NCBI GenBank assembly: GCA_963732845.1 | Contig: CAVTBE010000006.1 | Span: forward strand, 1 to 64,000 | Reading direction: 5' to 3' | Source of the DNA: CAVSRC01 sp963732845 | GTDB lineage: Bacteria > Pseudomonadota > Alphaproteobacteria > Rhizobiales > Kaistiaceae | DNA: 64,000 bases | Part shown: piece by piece, positions 7,096-16,060 of the stretch | Position numbering within the stretch: the stretch's first letter is position 1 | How the letters are laid out: each line of letters opens with the position of its first letter | The notes under the pieces: generated by a model | Database searches by the model: none | Seen by the model: only the letters and a program-made list of their open reading frames with translations | Told to the model about the DNA's origin: nothing | Position numbers and translations under genes: made by a program

Positions 7096-8911
7096 CGGCA
7101 GCAACGGTGCGCCGGCCGTCAACGGCAAGGCCTATCCCTTCACCGACCATACCTACGACGTGGTGGTCGTCGGCGCCGGCGGCGCCGGCCTGCGCGCCAC
7201 GCTCGGCGCCAGCGAGGCCGGCCTGAAGACCGCCAATATCACCAAGGTCTTCCCGACCCGCTCGCACACGGTCGCCGCCCAGGGCGGCATCGCCGCCTCG
7301 CTCGGCAACATGGGCGAGGACGACTGGCGCTGGCACATGTACGACACCGTCAAGGGGTCGGACTGGCTCGGCGATCAGGACGCGATCGAATATCTCTGCC
7401 GCGAAGCGCCGGCGGCGGTCTACGAACTCGATCACTACGGCCTGCCCTTCTCGCGCACCGAGGAGGGCAAGATCTACCAGCGCCCCTTCGGCGGCATGAC
7501 CACCCATTTCGGCGAGGGCATCGCCCAGCGCACCTGCGCGGCGGCGGACCGCACCGGCCACGCCATGCTGCACACCCTCTACGGGCAGTCGCTGCGCCAT
7601 TCGGCCGAGTTCTTCATCGAGTATTTCGCCCTCGACCTGATCATGGAGGAGGGGGTCTGCCGCGGCGTGGTGGCGCTCTGCCTGGAAGACGGCACGCTGC
7701 ACCGCTTTCGCGCCCACAAGACGATCCTAGCCACCGGCGGCTATGGCCGCATCTATGCCACCTGCACCGGCGCGCATACGCAGACCGGCGACGGCAACGG
7801 CATGGTGCTCAGGGCCGGGCTGGCGCTGCAGGACATGGAGTTCGTGCAGTTCCACCCGACCGGCGTCTATGGCGCCGGCGTGCTGATCACCGAGGGGGTG
7901 CGCGGCGAGGGCGGCTACCTGACCAATTCGGAAGGCGAGCGCTTCATGGAGCGCTACGCGCCGCACGCCAAGGATCTGGCCTCGCGCGATGTGGTGTCGC
8001 GCTCGATGACCGTCGAGATCCGCGAAGGGCGCGGCGTCGGCCCGGAGAAGGACCACATCTTCCTGCACCTGTCGCATCTCGATCCGAAGGTCATCGCTGA
8101 GCGCCTGCCGGGCATCTCCGAATCGGCGCGCATCTTCGCCAATGTCGACGTCACCCGCGAGCCGATCCCGGTGCTGCCGACGGTGCACTACAACATGGGC
8201 GGCGTGCCGACGAACTACCACGGTGAGGTGCTGACCAAGGTGGACGGCGATCCGGACACGGTGGTGCCGGGCCTGATGGCGGTGGGCGAGGCGGCCTGCG
8301 TGTCGGTGCACGGCGCCAATCGCCTCGGCTCCAACTCGCTGATCGACCTGGTGGTCTTCGGCCGCGCCGCGGCGCATCGCTGCGTCGAGACGGTCGAACC
8401 CAATGCGCGCCATCGCGACCTGCGCAAGGGGGCGGGCGAGGCCTCGGTCGCCCGTCTCGACCGGCGGCGCAATGCCAAGGGTGGAACACCGACGGCGGAA
8501 CTCCGCCGCCGCATGCAGAAGGTGATGCAGGAGAACTGCGCGGTCTTCCGCACCGGCGAGGTGCTGGCCGAGGGCCATGCGCGCATCCACGAAGTGTGGT
8601 CGGGCAGCGACGATGTGGCGATCAGCGACCGCTCGCTCATCTGGAATTCGGACCTGATCGAGACGCTGGAATACGACAACCTCATCGTGCAGGCGGTGGT
8701 CACCATGGATTCGGCGCAGAACCGCAAGGAATTGCGCGGCGCCCATGCACGCGAGGACTATCCCAACCGCGACGACCAGAACTGGATGAAGCACACCCTG
8801 TCGTTCATCGCCCCGGAGGCAAAGACCGTCCGCCTCGACGACCGGCCGGTGCACGCCTTCACCCTCACCAACGACATCGAGTACATCGAGCCGAAGGCGC
8901 GGGTGTACTAG
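7088..8911 (+). CDS. sdhA: Succinate dehydrogenase flavoprotein subunit
   Basis: A 607-residue FAD-binding catalytic subunit oxidising succinate to fumarate. The Rossmann motif VVVVGAGGAG is at residues 25-34, and the covalent FAD site RSHTVAAQGG has its His at residue 60. The substrate region includes the QFHPTG stretch, HTVHYNMGG-like VLPTVHYNMGG, and HGANRLGSNSLIDLVVFG. The C-terminal domain ends EYIEPKARVY. I chose the ATG at 7088 (MVDGSNG), overlapping sdhD by eight bases; an upstream ATG at 7064 would lie wholly inside sdhD. The iron-sulfur subunit does not follow directly, which is unusual; sdhB lies 1.7 kb downstream. Confidence 0.97.
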   Translation: MVDGSNGAPAVNGKAYPFTDHTYDVVVVGAGGAGLRATLGASEAGLKTANITKVFPTRSHTVAAQGGIAASLGNMGEDDWRWHMYDTVKGSDWLGDQDAIEYLCREAPAAVYELDHYGLPFSRTEEGKIYQRPFGGMTTHFGEGIAQRTCAAADRTGHAMLHTLYGQSLRHSAEFFIEYFALDLIMEEGVCRGVVALCLEDGTLHRFRAHKTILATGGYGRIYATCTGAHTQTGDGNGMVLRAGLALQDMEFVQFHPTGVYGAGVLITEGVRGEGGYLTNSEGERFMERYAPHAKDLASRDVVSRSMTVEIREGRGVGPEKDHIFLHLSHLDPKVIAERLPGISESARIFANVDVTREPIPVLPTVHYNMGGVPTNYHGEVLTKVDGDPDTVVPGLMAVGEAACVSVHGANRLGSNSLIDLVVFGRAAAHRCVETVEPNARHRDLRKGAGEASVARLDRRRNAKGGTPTAELRRRMQKVMQENCAVFRTGEVLAEGHARIHEVWSGSDDVAISDRSLIWNSDLIETLEYDNLIVQAVVTMDSAQNRKELRGAHAREDYPNRDDQNWMKHTLSFIAPEAKTVRLDDRPVHAFTLTNDIEYIEPKARVY

Positions 8912-8922
8912 GGTCCGGGTTC

Positions 8923-9270
8923 CTAGTTGGCGAGCGGCAGGTAGTTGCCGAGCTCGGCCTTGATGCCGGTGCGGGCGAACAATTCCTGCGGGTTGAAATT
9001 CTCACGGCTGTGCAGCGCCGCCACCGCGGCGCGGGCGCCCTCGGTCGCGGTCGTGTCGCGCCATTCGGCGATCGTCATGATGACGGATTCGCCGGGGCCG
9101 GCGGGGTGCTCCAGCAAGAGGTCGCGGACGAAGCCGGGCTGCTGGCGCAGCACCGCGTGGGTCATGCGCACGCGGCCGATGAATTCGGCGCGTGCGGCGT
9201 CCGGAACGACGAAGCGGTCGATCCGGTAGAAGGGCTGCTGGTTGGTTGTCGTTGCGTCGTTCTCGGCCAT
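8923..9270 (-). CDS. Antibiotic biosynthesis monooxygenase (ABM) domain protein
   Basis: A 115-residue protein with the dimeric alpha/beta-barrel pattern of ABM-domain proteins: FYRIDRFVVPDAARAEFIGRV, then a central GFVRDLLLE strand and VIMTIAEWRD. Such small cofactor-free enzymes or sensors act on quinones, heme or reactive compounds; the substrate cannot be read from sequence. It is transcribed divergently from soxR across a 96-bp gap holding a SoxR-box-like site, which suggests induction by redox-cycling compounds. Its end lies 11 bp from the sdhA stop, in convergent orientation. Confidence 0.75.
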   Translation of the reverse strand: MAENDATTTNQQPFYRIDRFVVPDAARAEFIGRVRMTHAVLRQQPGFVRDLLLEHPAGPGESVIMTIAEWRDTTATEGARAAVAALHSRENFNPQELFARTGIKAELGNYLPLAN

Positions 9271-9334
9271 CTGGTCCTCTTTTTTTTGCCGCTGCGGCCG
9301 GCGCCTTTGCGCCGTGACGACAAACCGGATAGAA

Positions 9335-9352
9335 CCTCAAGTAAGGTTTAGG
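9335..9352. promoter_or_regulatory. SoxR-box-like operator between the ABM gene and soxR
   Basis: The left half is CCTCAAGT, a perfect match to the enteric SoxR half-site, and the right half GGTTTAGG matches its partner ACTTGAGG at five of eight positions with the same spacing. It lies 14 bp before the soxR ATG and 64 bp upstream of the divergent ABM gene, as expected for an autoregulated SoxR controlling a neighbour. Confidence 0.6.
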
Positions 9353-9366
9353 TCAAGAGGCGAACC

Positions 9367-9831
9367 ATGTCCCGTTCCGCGGCTGGCCGACTTCCGCTGG
9401 ATCTCAGTGTCGGCGAGGTTGCGCGGCGGAGCGGCGTCGCCGTCTCCGCCATCCATTTCTACCAGGCCGAGGGGCTGATCAGCGGCTGGCGGACGGCGTC
9501 CAACCATCGCCGCTATCCGCGCGGCGTGTTGCGCCGCATCGCCATCATCAAGGTCGCCCAGCGTGCCGGCATAACGCTGAAGGAGATCGGCGAAGCCTTC
9601 GCCGCGCTGCCGCGGGATGCGGTGCCCAGCGCGCAGGACTGGGCGCGGTTGTCGGCTCGCTGGAAGCGCGACCTCGACGAGCGCATCGACCGGCTGACGC
9701 GGCTGCGCGACCAAATTTCCGGCTGCATCGGCTGCGGCTGCCTGTCGCTCACCGACTGCCCCTTGCGCAATCCGGCCGATGTTCTGGCGGAAGACGGTCC
9801 GGGGCCGCGCATCCTCGATCCCTCGGCGTGA
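9367..9831 (+). CDS. soxR: Redox-sensitive MerR-family activator SoxR
   Basis: A 154-residue MerR-type regulator. The N-terminal winged helix is LSVGEVARRSGVAVSAIHFY with the wing GLISGWRTASNHRRYPR; a dimerisation helix follows. The [2Fe-2S] cluster motif CIGCGCLSLTDC supplies Cys120, Cys123, Cys125 and Cys131, diagnostic of SoxR. Oxidation of the cluster by redox-active compounds activates transcription. In non-enteric bacteria SoxR usually controls efflux pumps or small oxygenases directly, which fits the divergent ABM gene. The ATG at 9367 follows GTCAAGAGG closely. The gene interrupts the usual sdhA-sdhB adjacency. Confidence 0.93.
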   Translation: MSRSAAGRLPLDLSVGEVARRSGVAVSAIHFYQAEGLISGWRTASNHRRYPRGVLRRIAIIKVAQRAGITLKEIGEAFAALPRDAVPSAQDWARLSARWKRDLDERIDRLTRLRDQISGCIGCGCLSLTDCPLRNPADVLAEDGPGPRILDPSA

Positions 9832-9875
9832 CGGCCGTGGCGGTGCGCCGGCGCTGAACGCGCCGGCTACGGCCG
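9832..9875 (+). terminator. Hairpin downstream of soxR
   Basis: Directly after the soxR stop, an outer stem (CGGCCGT with ACGGCCG) encloses a strong inner stem (GCCGGCG with CGCCGGC). There is no long T-run, only TTAA after it, so it may stop transcription weakly or protect the message end. Confidence 0.5.
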
Positions 9876-10086
9876 GTTAACCAGCCGCATTAGTCAAGCC
9901 GCGCGATCATCGTGTTTGCACATGACGGTCGCCCGGCAATCTTCTATTCTTGCGCCAGTATCAAGGCCCGAAACGGCGTTATCCAGGGCTTAAGATCGCG
10001 GATTTCCGCGATTTTCCGGAGTTCACCGTTTCGTTTACCAATGGCGACCAGCATCGGTCGCCGCAGGAACCGTGTTCAGGCCGGAA

Positions 10087-10539
10087 ATGACTTCCATGGC
10101 GTATGCAACACTTTCGTCCGTCGGCTCTACGGGCAGGCCGCTCGCCGAAAAGCTTGGCTATGCCCCCGGGTTAACCATCGCCTTCGTCGCCTTGCCCGAT
10201 GAGCTGGCCGATCTGCCGACAAGCGTCGATTTCGGCAAGGTCGCGCGCCGCCAGGACTGGTCGCGCCCGCTCGGCCCAGCGCCCTTCGACATCATCCATG
10301 CCTTCACCACCAGCCGCACCGAACTCGCTGCCGGCCTGCCGCGCATGCGCCGCGGCATCCAGCCGGACGGCGCCATCTGGGTGTCGTGGCCGAAGCAGTC
10401 TTCCAGGGTGCCGACCGACGTGACCGAGGACGTCATCCGCGCCGTGGCTCTGCAGTCCGACCTGGTCGACGTCAAGGTGGCGGCGATCGACCATGTGTGG
10501 TCGGGCCTCAAGCTGGCGATCCGCGTCGACCGGCGCTGA
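10087..10539 (+). CDS. DUF3052-type protein
   Basis: A 150-residue soluble protein resembling DUF3052 members, with features such as PLAEKLGYAPG near the start, FDIIHAFTTSRTELA in the middle and PDGAIWVSWPKQSS. Family members are found beside diverse genes and have no established function. The start is uncertain: ATG at 10087 or 10096 (MAYATL); a GTG at 10072 is also in frame. It ends 64 bp before sdhB on the same strand. I cannot assign a role. The 9876-10086 stretch before it shows no gene. Confidence 0.7.
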   Translation: MTSMAYATLSSVGSTGRPLAEKLGYAPGLTIAFVALPDELADLPTSVDFGKVARRQDWSRPLGPAPFDIIHAFTTSRTELAAGLPRMRRGIQPDGAIWVSWPKQSSRVPTDVTEDVIRAVALQSDLVDVKVAAIDHVWSGLKLAIRVDRR

Positions 10540-10603
10540 TCTCCCGGCTTGGCCTGGCCCGCTCCCGTCGGCTATAGAAGTCGGACGTGGAGACGGTAAC
10601 GAC

Positions 10604-11383
10604 ATGGTCCAGCTGACGCTTCCCAAGAATTCCAAGATCGGCAAGGGCAAGGTGTGGCCCAAGCCCGCGGGGGCAAGCGACCTCGCCGAATACCGCGTCT
10701 ATCGCTGGGATCCGGACGGCGGCGCCAATCCGCGCGTCGATACCTATTACGTCGACCGCAAGGCGTGCGGGCCGATGGTCCTCGACGGGCTCATCTGGAT
10801 CAAGAACACCATCGATCCGACGCTGACCTTCCGCCGCTCCTGCCGCGAGGGGGTGTGCGGCTCCTGCGCCATGAACATAGACGGCTCGAACACGCTGGCC
10901 TGCACCAAGGCGATGGACGAGATTCACGGCGCCGTCGCCATCTATCCGCTGCCGCATCTGTCGGTGGTCAAGGATCTGGTCGCCGACCTCTCGACCTTCT
11001 ATGCCCAGCACCGCTCGGTCGAACCGTGGCTGCATACCGTCACGCCCGAGCCGCAGAAGGAATGGCGCCAGAGCCACGAGGACCGCACCAAGCTCGACGG
11101 GCTCTATGAGTGCATCCTGTGCGCCTGCTGCTCGACCTCGTGCCCGTCCTACTGGTGGAACGGCGAGCGCTATCTCGGACCGGCGGTGCTGCTGCAGGCC
11201 TATCGCTGGCTGATCGACAGCCGCGACGAGGCGACCGGCGAGCGGCTCGACGATCTCGAGGACCCGTTCCGCCTCTACCGCTGCCATACCATCATGAATT
11301 GTGCCCAGACCTGCCCCAAGAACCTCAATCCGGCGAAGGCGATCGCCGAGATCAAGCAGATGATGGTCGAACGGCGGGTGTAG
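10604..11383 (+). CDS. sdhB: Succinate dehydrogenase iron-sulfur subunit
   Basis: A 259-residue electron-transfer subunit of complex II. The plant-type [2Fe-2S] site has CREGVCGSC with Cys80, Cys85, Cys88 and a distal Cys100. The C-terminal part has the 4Fe-4S/3Fe-4S motifs CILCACCSTSCP (from Cys170) and CHTIMNCAQTCPKNLNP. It passes electrons from FAD in SdhA to ubiquinone at SdhCD. The ATG at 10604 is preceded by GGAGACGG. Unlike the common sdhCDAB operon it is separated from sdhA by soxR, the ABM gene and the DUF3052 gene, so it must use its own promoter or that of the DUF3052 gene. Confidence 0.97.
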   Translation: MVQLTLPKNSKIGKGKVWPKPAGASDLAEYRVYRWDPDGGANPRVDTYYVDRKACGPMVLDGLIWIKNTIDPTLTFRRSCREGVCGSCAMNIDGSNTLACTKAMDEIHGAVAIYPLPHLSVVKDLVADLSTFYAQHRSVEPWLHTVTPEPQKEWRQSHEDRTKLDGLYECILCACCSTSCPSYWWNGERYLGPAVLLQAYRWLIDSRDEATGERLDDLEDPFRLYRCHTIMNCAQTCPKNLNPAKAIAEIKQMMVERRV

Positions 11384-11405
11384 CTGTCTCGGCGCTCGCT
11401 TTTCT

Positions 11406-11483
11406 TGGGGTATCGCGGTCGCGCGTTCCGCGCTCCTCGCCTCTTGTTGGTATCCCGGTCGCGCCTGCGGCGCTCCACGCTCT
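11406..11483 (-). repeat. Two tandem copies of the 39-bp hairpin repeat (minus orientation)
   Basis: Just after sdhB two adjacent 39-bp units (11406-11444 and 11445-11483) match, on the minus strand, the repeat found in priA and before zapE. Each has AGAG-GCG-GGAGCGC, a small loop, GCGCG and then a GGGATACC-like tail. The stem arms differ but still pair: GCGCG/CGCGC with loop GAA in one, GCGCC/GGCGC with loop GCA in the other. A decayed partial unit may precede it at 11384-11405. Confidence 0.7.
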
Positions 11484-11592
11484 TGCGTGTTTTGGTGTGT
11501 TTTGCCCATCTTTTGAGCCTGCCCAGTGCTTATAGGCCGCTCTTCGACCACCTATATGTATGGGCAAGTCAATCGCAGACGGAGGTGAGATC

Positions 11593-11775
11593 ATGGACAA
11601 GGTATCCGAGATCACCGGCGCGCCGTGGTCGATTACGGCGGTCGACAAGCTCAAGGAGCTGTGGAATGCGGGGGTTTCGATCGAGGTGATCAGCCAGACG
11701 CTGCACCGCGAGGAACACGAGGTGCGCGCCAAAGCCGGCGAACTCGGCTTGCCGCAGCATGTCGAGGCGAAGTAA
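11593..11775 (+). CDS. Small GcrA-like helix-turn-helix protein
   Basis: A 60-residue protein, MDKVSEITGAPW then ITAVDKLKELWNAGVSIEVI, resembling the N-terminal DNA-binding segment of GcrA-type regulators (a W/L-rich helix, a short turn and VRAKAGELGLP). GcrA proteins bind methylated promoters with sigma-70; this one is only the size of the HTH, so DNA binding is inference and partner contacts are unknown. GGAGGTGAG lies four bases before the ATG at 11593, which decides the start over an upstream ATG at 11560. A strong terminator follows, making it a single-gene unit. Confidence 0.7.
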   Translation: MDKVSEITGAPWSITAVDKLKELWNAGVSIEVISQTLHREEHEVRAKAGELGLPQHVEAK

Positions 11776-11810
11776 TCTCTCGACCGGCTGGCCCGTATCG
11801 GGACAAATTC

Positions 11811-11844
11811 CGCCCCGGAAGGCTTGGCCTTTCGGGGCGTTTGC
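11811..11844 (+). terminator. Rho-independent terminator of the GcrA-like gene
   Basis: Stem CGCCCCGGAAGG pairs with CCTTTCGGGGCG around loop CTTGG, followed by TTTG. It lies 36 bp after the stop codon and ends the small unit before the next gene. Confidence 0.8.
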
Positions 11845-11937
11845 ATTATGGCGTCGGCCATATTTGCCCGAAAGCCGCTACAATCACGCTGTAGGCAAAC
11901 AAATCGTCGCCGCGGCTTGCGCAAAGAGGATGTGCCG

Positions 11938-12507
11938 ATGGGACTGAAATACCGGACGTCAGTGCGTAGTCTGGTACCGGTGGTATTGGCCGCGACCCTT
12001 GCCGGGTGCGGCTCGTTCGGCGCCATTGGCCTGCCCTGGCAGCGCGCCCAGGCGCCGTCGCCGCTGAACCCGGCCGCTCAGCCGCCGGTTAAATCCTCCG
12101 CCCTGCCGCCGCCCGGTGACCAGCAACAGGCCGCCGTCGCGCCGGGCGCCACCGACGGTGTCGACAGCAGTGCACCGCTGGCCCAGCCACAGGTGGCCGA
12201 CAATGCGCCGGCCGGTGCCGGCCAGATCGGCCGCACCGACCTTCTCGGCGGCTGGACGATCACCTCCGCCGGCAATTCCTGCCAGCTGTTCATGACGCTG
12301 ACCAGCTGGACCGGCGGCTATCGCGCCTCGACGCGCGGCTGCAGCAGCACCGTCCTCAAATCGATCTCGGCGTGGAACCTGCAAGGCCGCCAGGTCATTC
12401 TGGCCGGTCAGGGCGGAACCCCGGTTGCGCATCTGGCCTCGTCGGGCAACAACCGTTTCGACGGGCAGGTCGACGGCCAGGGTACGGTGGTCTCCTTCTA
12501 CCGCTGA
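11938..12507 (+). CDS. Omp19/Inh-type outer-membrane lipoprotein
   Basis: A 189-residue lipoprotein. The signal peptide ends in the lipobox LAGC with Cys24. A Pro/Ala-rich linker follows (about residues 40-95), then a compact beta-barrel domain from DLLGGWTITSAGNSCQLFMT to the end, with two cysteines in the pattern of the AprI/Inh protease-inhibitor domain found in Brucella Omp19. It is probably anchored in the outer membrane and may inhibit proteases; that function is by family only. I chose the ATG at 11938 because the lipoprotein signal starts there; an open frame extends upstream from 11824. ZapE starts 56 bp later. Confidence 0.78.
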   Translation: MGLKYRTSVRSLVPVVLAATLAGCGSFGAIGLPWQRAQAPSPLNPAAQPPVKSSALPPPGDQQQAAVAPGATDGVDSSAPLAQPQVADNAPAGAGQIGRTDLLGGWTITSAGNSCQLFMTLTSWTGGYRASTRGCSSTVLKSISAWNLQGRQVILAGQGGTPVAHLASSGNNRFDGQVDGQGTVVSFYR

Positions 12508-12524
12508 GCACGCCGGCGTCACCA

Positions 12525-12562
12525 AGAGGCGGGGAGCGCCCTGGCGCGACTGGGAAGCAGAC
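12525..12562 (+). repeat. Single copy of the hairpin repeat abutting the zapE start codon
   Basis: A 38-base copy: AGAGGCGGGGAGCGCC, a two-base loop, GGCGCGAC, and the tail GGGAAGCAGAC shared exactly with the third copy inside priA. It ends one base before the zapE ATG, so the zapE ribosome-binding region lies in the repeat tail. Confidence 0.65.
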
Positions 12563-12563
12563 A

Positions 12564-13706
12564 ATGAGCCAGCCGGGCCCGGGGGAAGCCCCGCTCGCTG
12601 CACGCTATCGCCAACTGGTCGCGACCGGTGCGATCACCGGCGATCCGGCGCAGGCCGCGGTCATCGACCGGCTGGAAGCCCTCAACCGTGCCCTCGTCGA
12701 CCATCACACGGCGCGCCGCGGCAGCCTCATCGGCCGGCTCTTCGGCCCGCGCGAGACCGTACTGCGCGGGCTCTACATCCATGGCGAGGTCGGCCGCGGC
12801 AAGACCATGCTGATGGACGAGTTCTTCGCGCTGACCGCCGCCATCCCCAAGCGCCGCGTTCATTTCAACGAGTTCATGACCGAGACCCATGAGCGCATCC
12901 ATGTCGTTCGCCAGAAGATCGACGGCGATCCGATCGTGCCGGTCGCCGCCATGATCGCCCATGAGGTGCGGCTGCTCTGCCTCGACGAATTCCAGGTCGA
13001 GGACATCGCCGATGCGATGATCCTGTCGCGGCTGTTCGAGCGCCTGTTCGCTGGCGGAACGGTGCTGGTCGCCACCTCCAACGTGCCGCCCGAGGAGCTC
13101 TATCGCGGCGGCCTCAACCGCAACCTGTTCCTGCCGTTCATCGGGCTCCTCAAGCACCACGCCGATGTCGTGCGTCTCGATGCCGAGGCTGACTACCGGC
13201 TCGGCAAACTCGCCGGCACGCCGGTCTATGTGACGCCGCTCGGGCCCGCCGCCACGCAGGCGCTCGACCGGCTGTGGCAGGCGCTGACGGCCACCGAACG
13301 GGGCGAGCCGGCGGCGCTCGCCTATAAGGGACGGCGGATCGCGGTGCCGCAGGCGGCGCGCGGCGTGGCGCGCTTCTCCTTCGCTGGCCTGTGCGAACAG
13401 CCGCTTGGCGCCGGCGACTATCAGCGGATCGCACGCACCTTCCACACGCTGGTGATCGACGGCATTCCGGTCATCGCCGATCAGCGCCGCGATGTCGCCC
13501 GGCGGCTGATCCTGCTCATCGACACGCTCTACGATCACCGGGTGAAGCTGATCGCTTCCGCCGCGGCGCCGCCGGAGGCGCTCTATACGGCCAGGAGCGG
13601 CGAGGAATCCTTCGCCTTCCGGCGCACCGTGTCGCGGCTCATCGAGATGCGTTCGGAGGCCTATCTCGGTGCGGCGCATGCGACCGGCACGCCGACAGCA
13701 GACTGA
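12564..13706 (+). CDS. zapE: Cell division protein ZapE (AFG1-like AAA ATPase)
   Basis: A 380-residue AFG1-family P-loop ATPase. Walker A is GEVGRGKTMLMDEF, Walker B LLCLDEFQVEDIADAM, and sensor-like ATSNVPPEELYRGGLNR follows. Characteristic blocks RVHFNEFM and RFSFAGLCEQPLGAGDY are present. In bacteria ZapE acts at the septum on FtsZ; mitochondrial homologues aid respiratory-complex turnover, which may explain its frequent position beside TCA genes. The ATG at 12564 is the first family-consistent start. It sits between the lipoprotein gene and mdh on the same strand. Confidence 0.92.
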   Translation: MSQPGPGEAPLAARYRQLVATGAITGDPAQAAVIDRLEALNRALVDHHTARRGSLIGRLFGPRETVLRGLYIHGEVGRGKTMLMDEFFALTAAIPKRRVHFNEFMTETHERIHVVRQKIDGDPIVPVAAMIAHEVRLLCLDEFQVEDIADAMILSRLFERLFAGGTVLVATSNVPPEELYRGGLNRNLFLPFIGLLKHHADVVRLDAEADYRLGKLAGTPVYVTPLGPAATQALDRLWQALTATERGEPAALAYKGRRIAVPQAARGVARFSFAGLCEQPLGAGDYQRIARTFHTLVIDGIPVIADQRRDVARRLILLIDTLYDHRVKLIASAAAPPEALYTARSGEESFAFRRTVSRLIEMRSEAYLGAAHATGTPTAD

Positions 13707-13839
13707 AAGGTGGCGGACGGCATTGTCGGTCGGTAAGTCCTCCGCCGCTCTTGCACCGCAGCATTAATCCGGCTAGTTCAAAAACTGCCGTTCAGATGCG
13801 GACGGCGGCCCCACGTCTTCACAAGGGATCTCCAAACCC

Positions 13840-14805
13840 ATGGCCCGTGCGACGATCGCGCTCATCGGTGCCGGGCAGATCGGCGGCACGCTCGCCCATC
13901 TTGCCGGCCTCAAGGAACTCGGTGACGTCATCATGTTCGACGTGGTCGAGGGGGTCCCCGAGGGCAAGGCGCTCGACATCGCCGAGGCATCGCCGGTCGC
14001 CGGTTTCGACGCCAAGTTCGCCGGCACGTCGGCCTATTCCGCCATCAAGGGCGCCGACGTGGTCATCGTCACCGCCGGCGTGCCGCGCAAGCCCGGCATG
14101 AGCCGCGACGACCTGCTCGAGATCAATCTCAAGGTCATGGAACAGGTCGGCGCCGGCCTCAAGAAATATGCGCCCAAGGCCTTCGTCATCTGCATCACCA
14201 ATCCGCTCGACGCCATGGTGTGGGCGCTGCAGAAGTTCTCCGGCCTGCCCAAGGACATGGTGGTGGGCATGGCGGGCGTGCTCGATTCGGCGCGCATGCG
14301 CTATTTCCTGGCGAGCGAATTCGATGTCTCGGTCGAGGACGTGACCGCCTTCGTGCTCGGCGGCCATGGCGACACCATGGTGCCGCTCACCCGTTTCTCC
14401 ACCGTCGCCGGCGTCTCGCTCGACGAACTGGTCAAGATGGGCTGGACCACCAAGAAGCGGATCGAGGAGATCGTCCAGCGCACCCGCGACGGCGGCGCCG
14501 AGATCGTCGGCCTGCTCAAGACCGGCTCAGCCTTCTACGCGCCGGCCCATTCGGCCATCGCCATGGCCGAGAGCTATCTCAAGGACAAGAAGCGCGTGCT
14601 GACGCTCGCCGCCTGTCTCAAAGGCGAGTACGGCGTGCGCGACCGTTACATCGGCGTGCCGGCGGTGATTGGTGCCAAGGGCGTCGAGCGCATCATAGAA
14701 ATCGACCTCAACAAGGCGGAACGGACAATGTTCGACAAGTCCGTTGCCGCGGTTGACGGATTGATCCACGCCTGCGTGAGAATTGTGCCCGCACTCGATA
14801 AATAA
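13840..14805 (+). CDS. mdh: Malate dehydrogenase
   Basis: A 321-residue LDH-like malate dehydrogenase converting malate and NAD to oxaloacetate. The NAD-binding GAGQIG lies at residues 10-15, the coenzyme-specifying Asp in IMFDVVEG, the substrate Arg loop GVPRKPGMSRDDLL, and the catalytic His in GGHGDTMVP. It starts the mdh-sucC-sucD-sucA-sucB-lpdA series, a typical order in Hyphomicrobiales. SucC starts 36 bp later after GGGAGGGGG. A 130-bp gap to zapE probably carries the promoter. Confidence 0.97.
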   Translation: MARATIALIGAGQIGGTLAHLAGLKELGDVIMFDVVEGVPEGKALDIAEASPVAGFDAKFAGTSAYSAIKGADVVIVTAGVPRKPGMSRDDLLEINLKVMEQVGAGLKKYAPKAFVICITNPLDAMVWALQKFSGLPKDMVVGMAGVLDSARMRYFLASEFDVSVEDVTAFVLGGHGDTMVPLTRFSTVAGVSLDELVKMGWTTKKRIEEIVQRTRDGGAEIVGLLKTGSAFYAPAHSAIAMAESYLKDKKRVLTLAACLKGEYGVRDRYIGVPAVIGAKGVERIIEIDLNKAERTMFDKSVAAVDGLIHACVRIVPALDK

Positions 14806-14841
14806 GCGGGCGGGCGAGCCGGGGAGGGGGTAAGGGCCGGC

Positions 14842-16035
<1,194 letters not shown>

Positions 16036-16060
16036 TGTTCACGTCGACCAAAGAGTAGTC

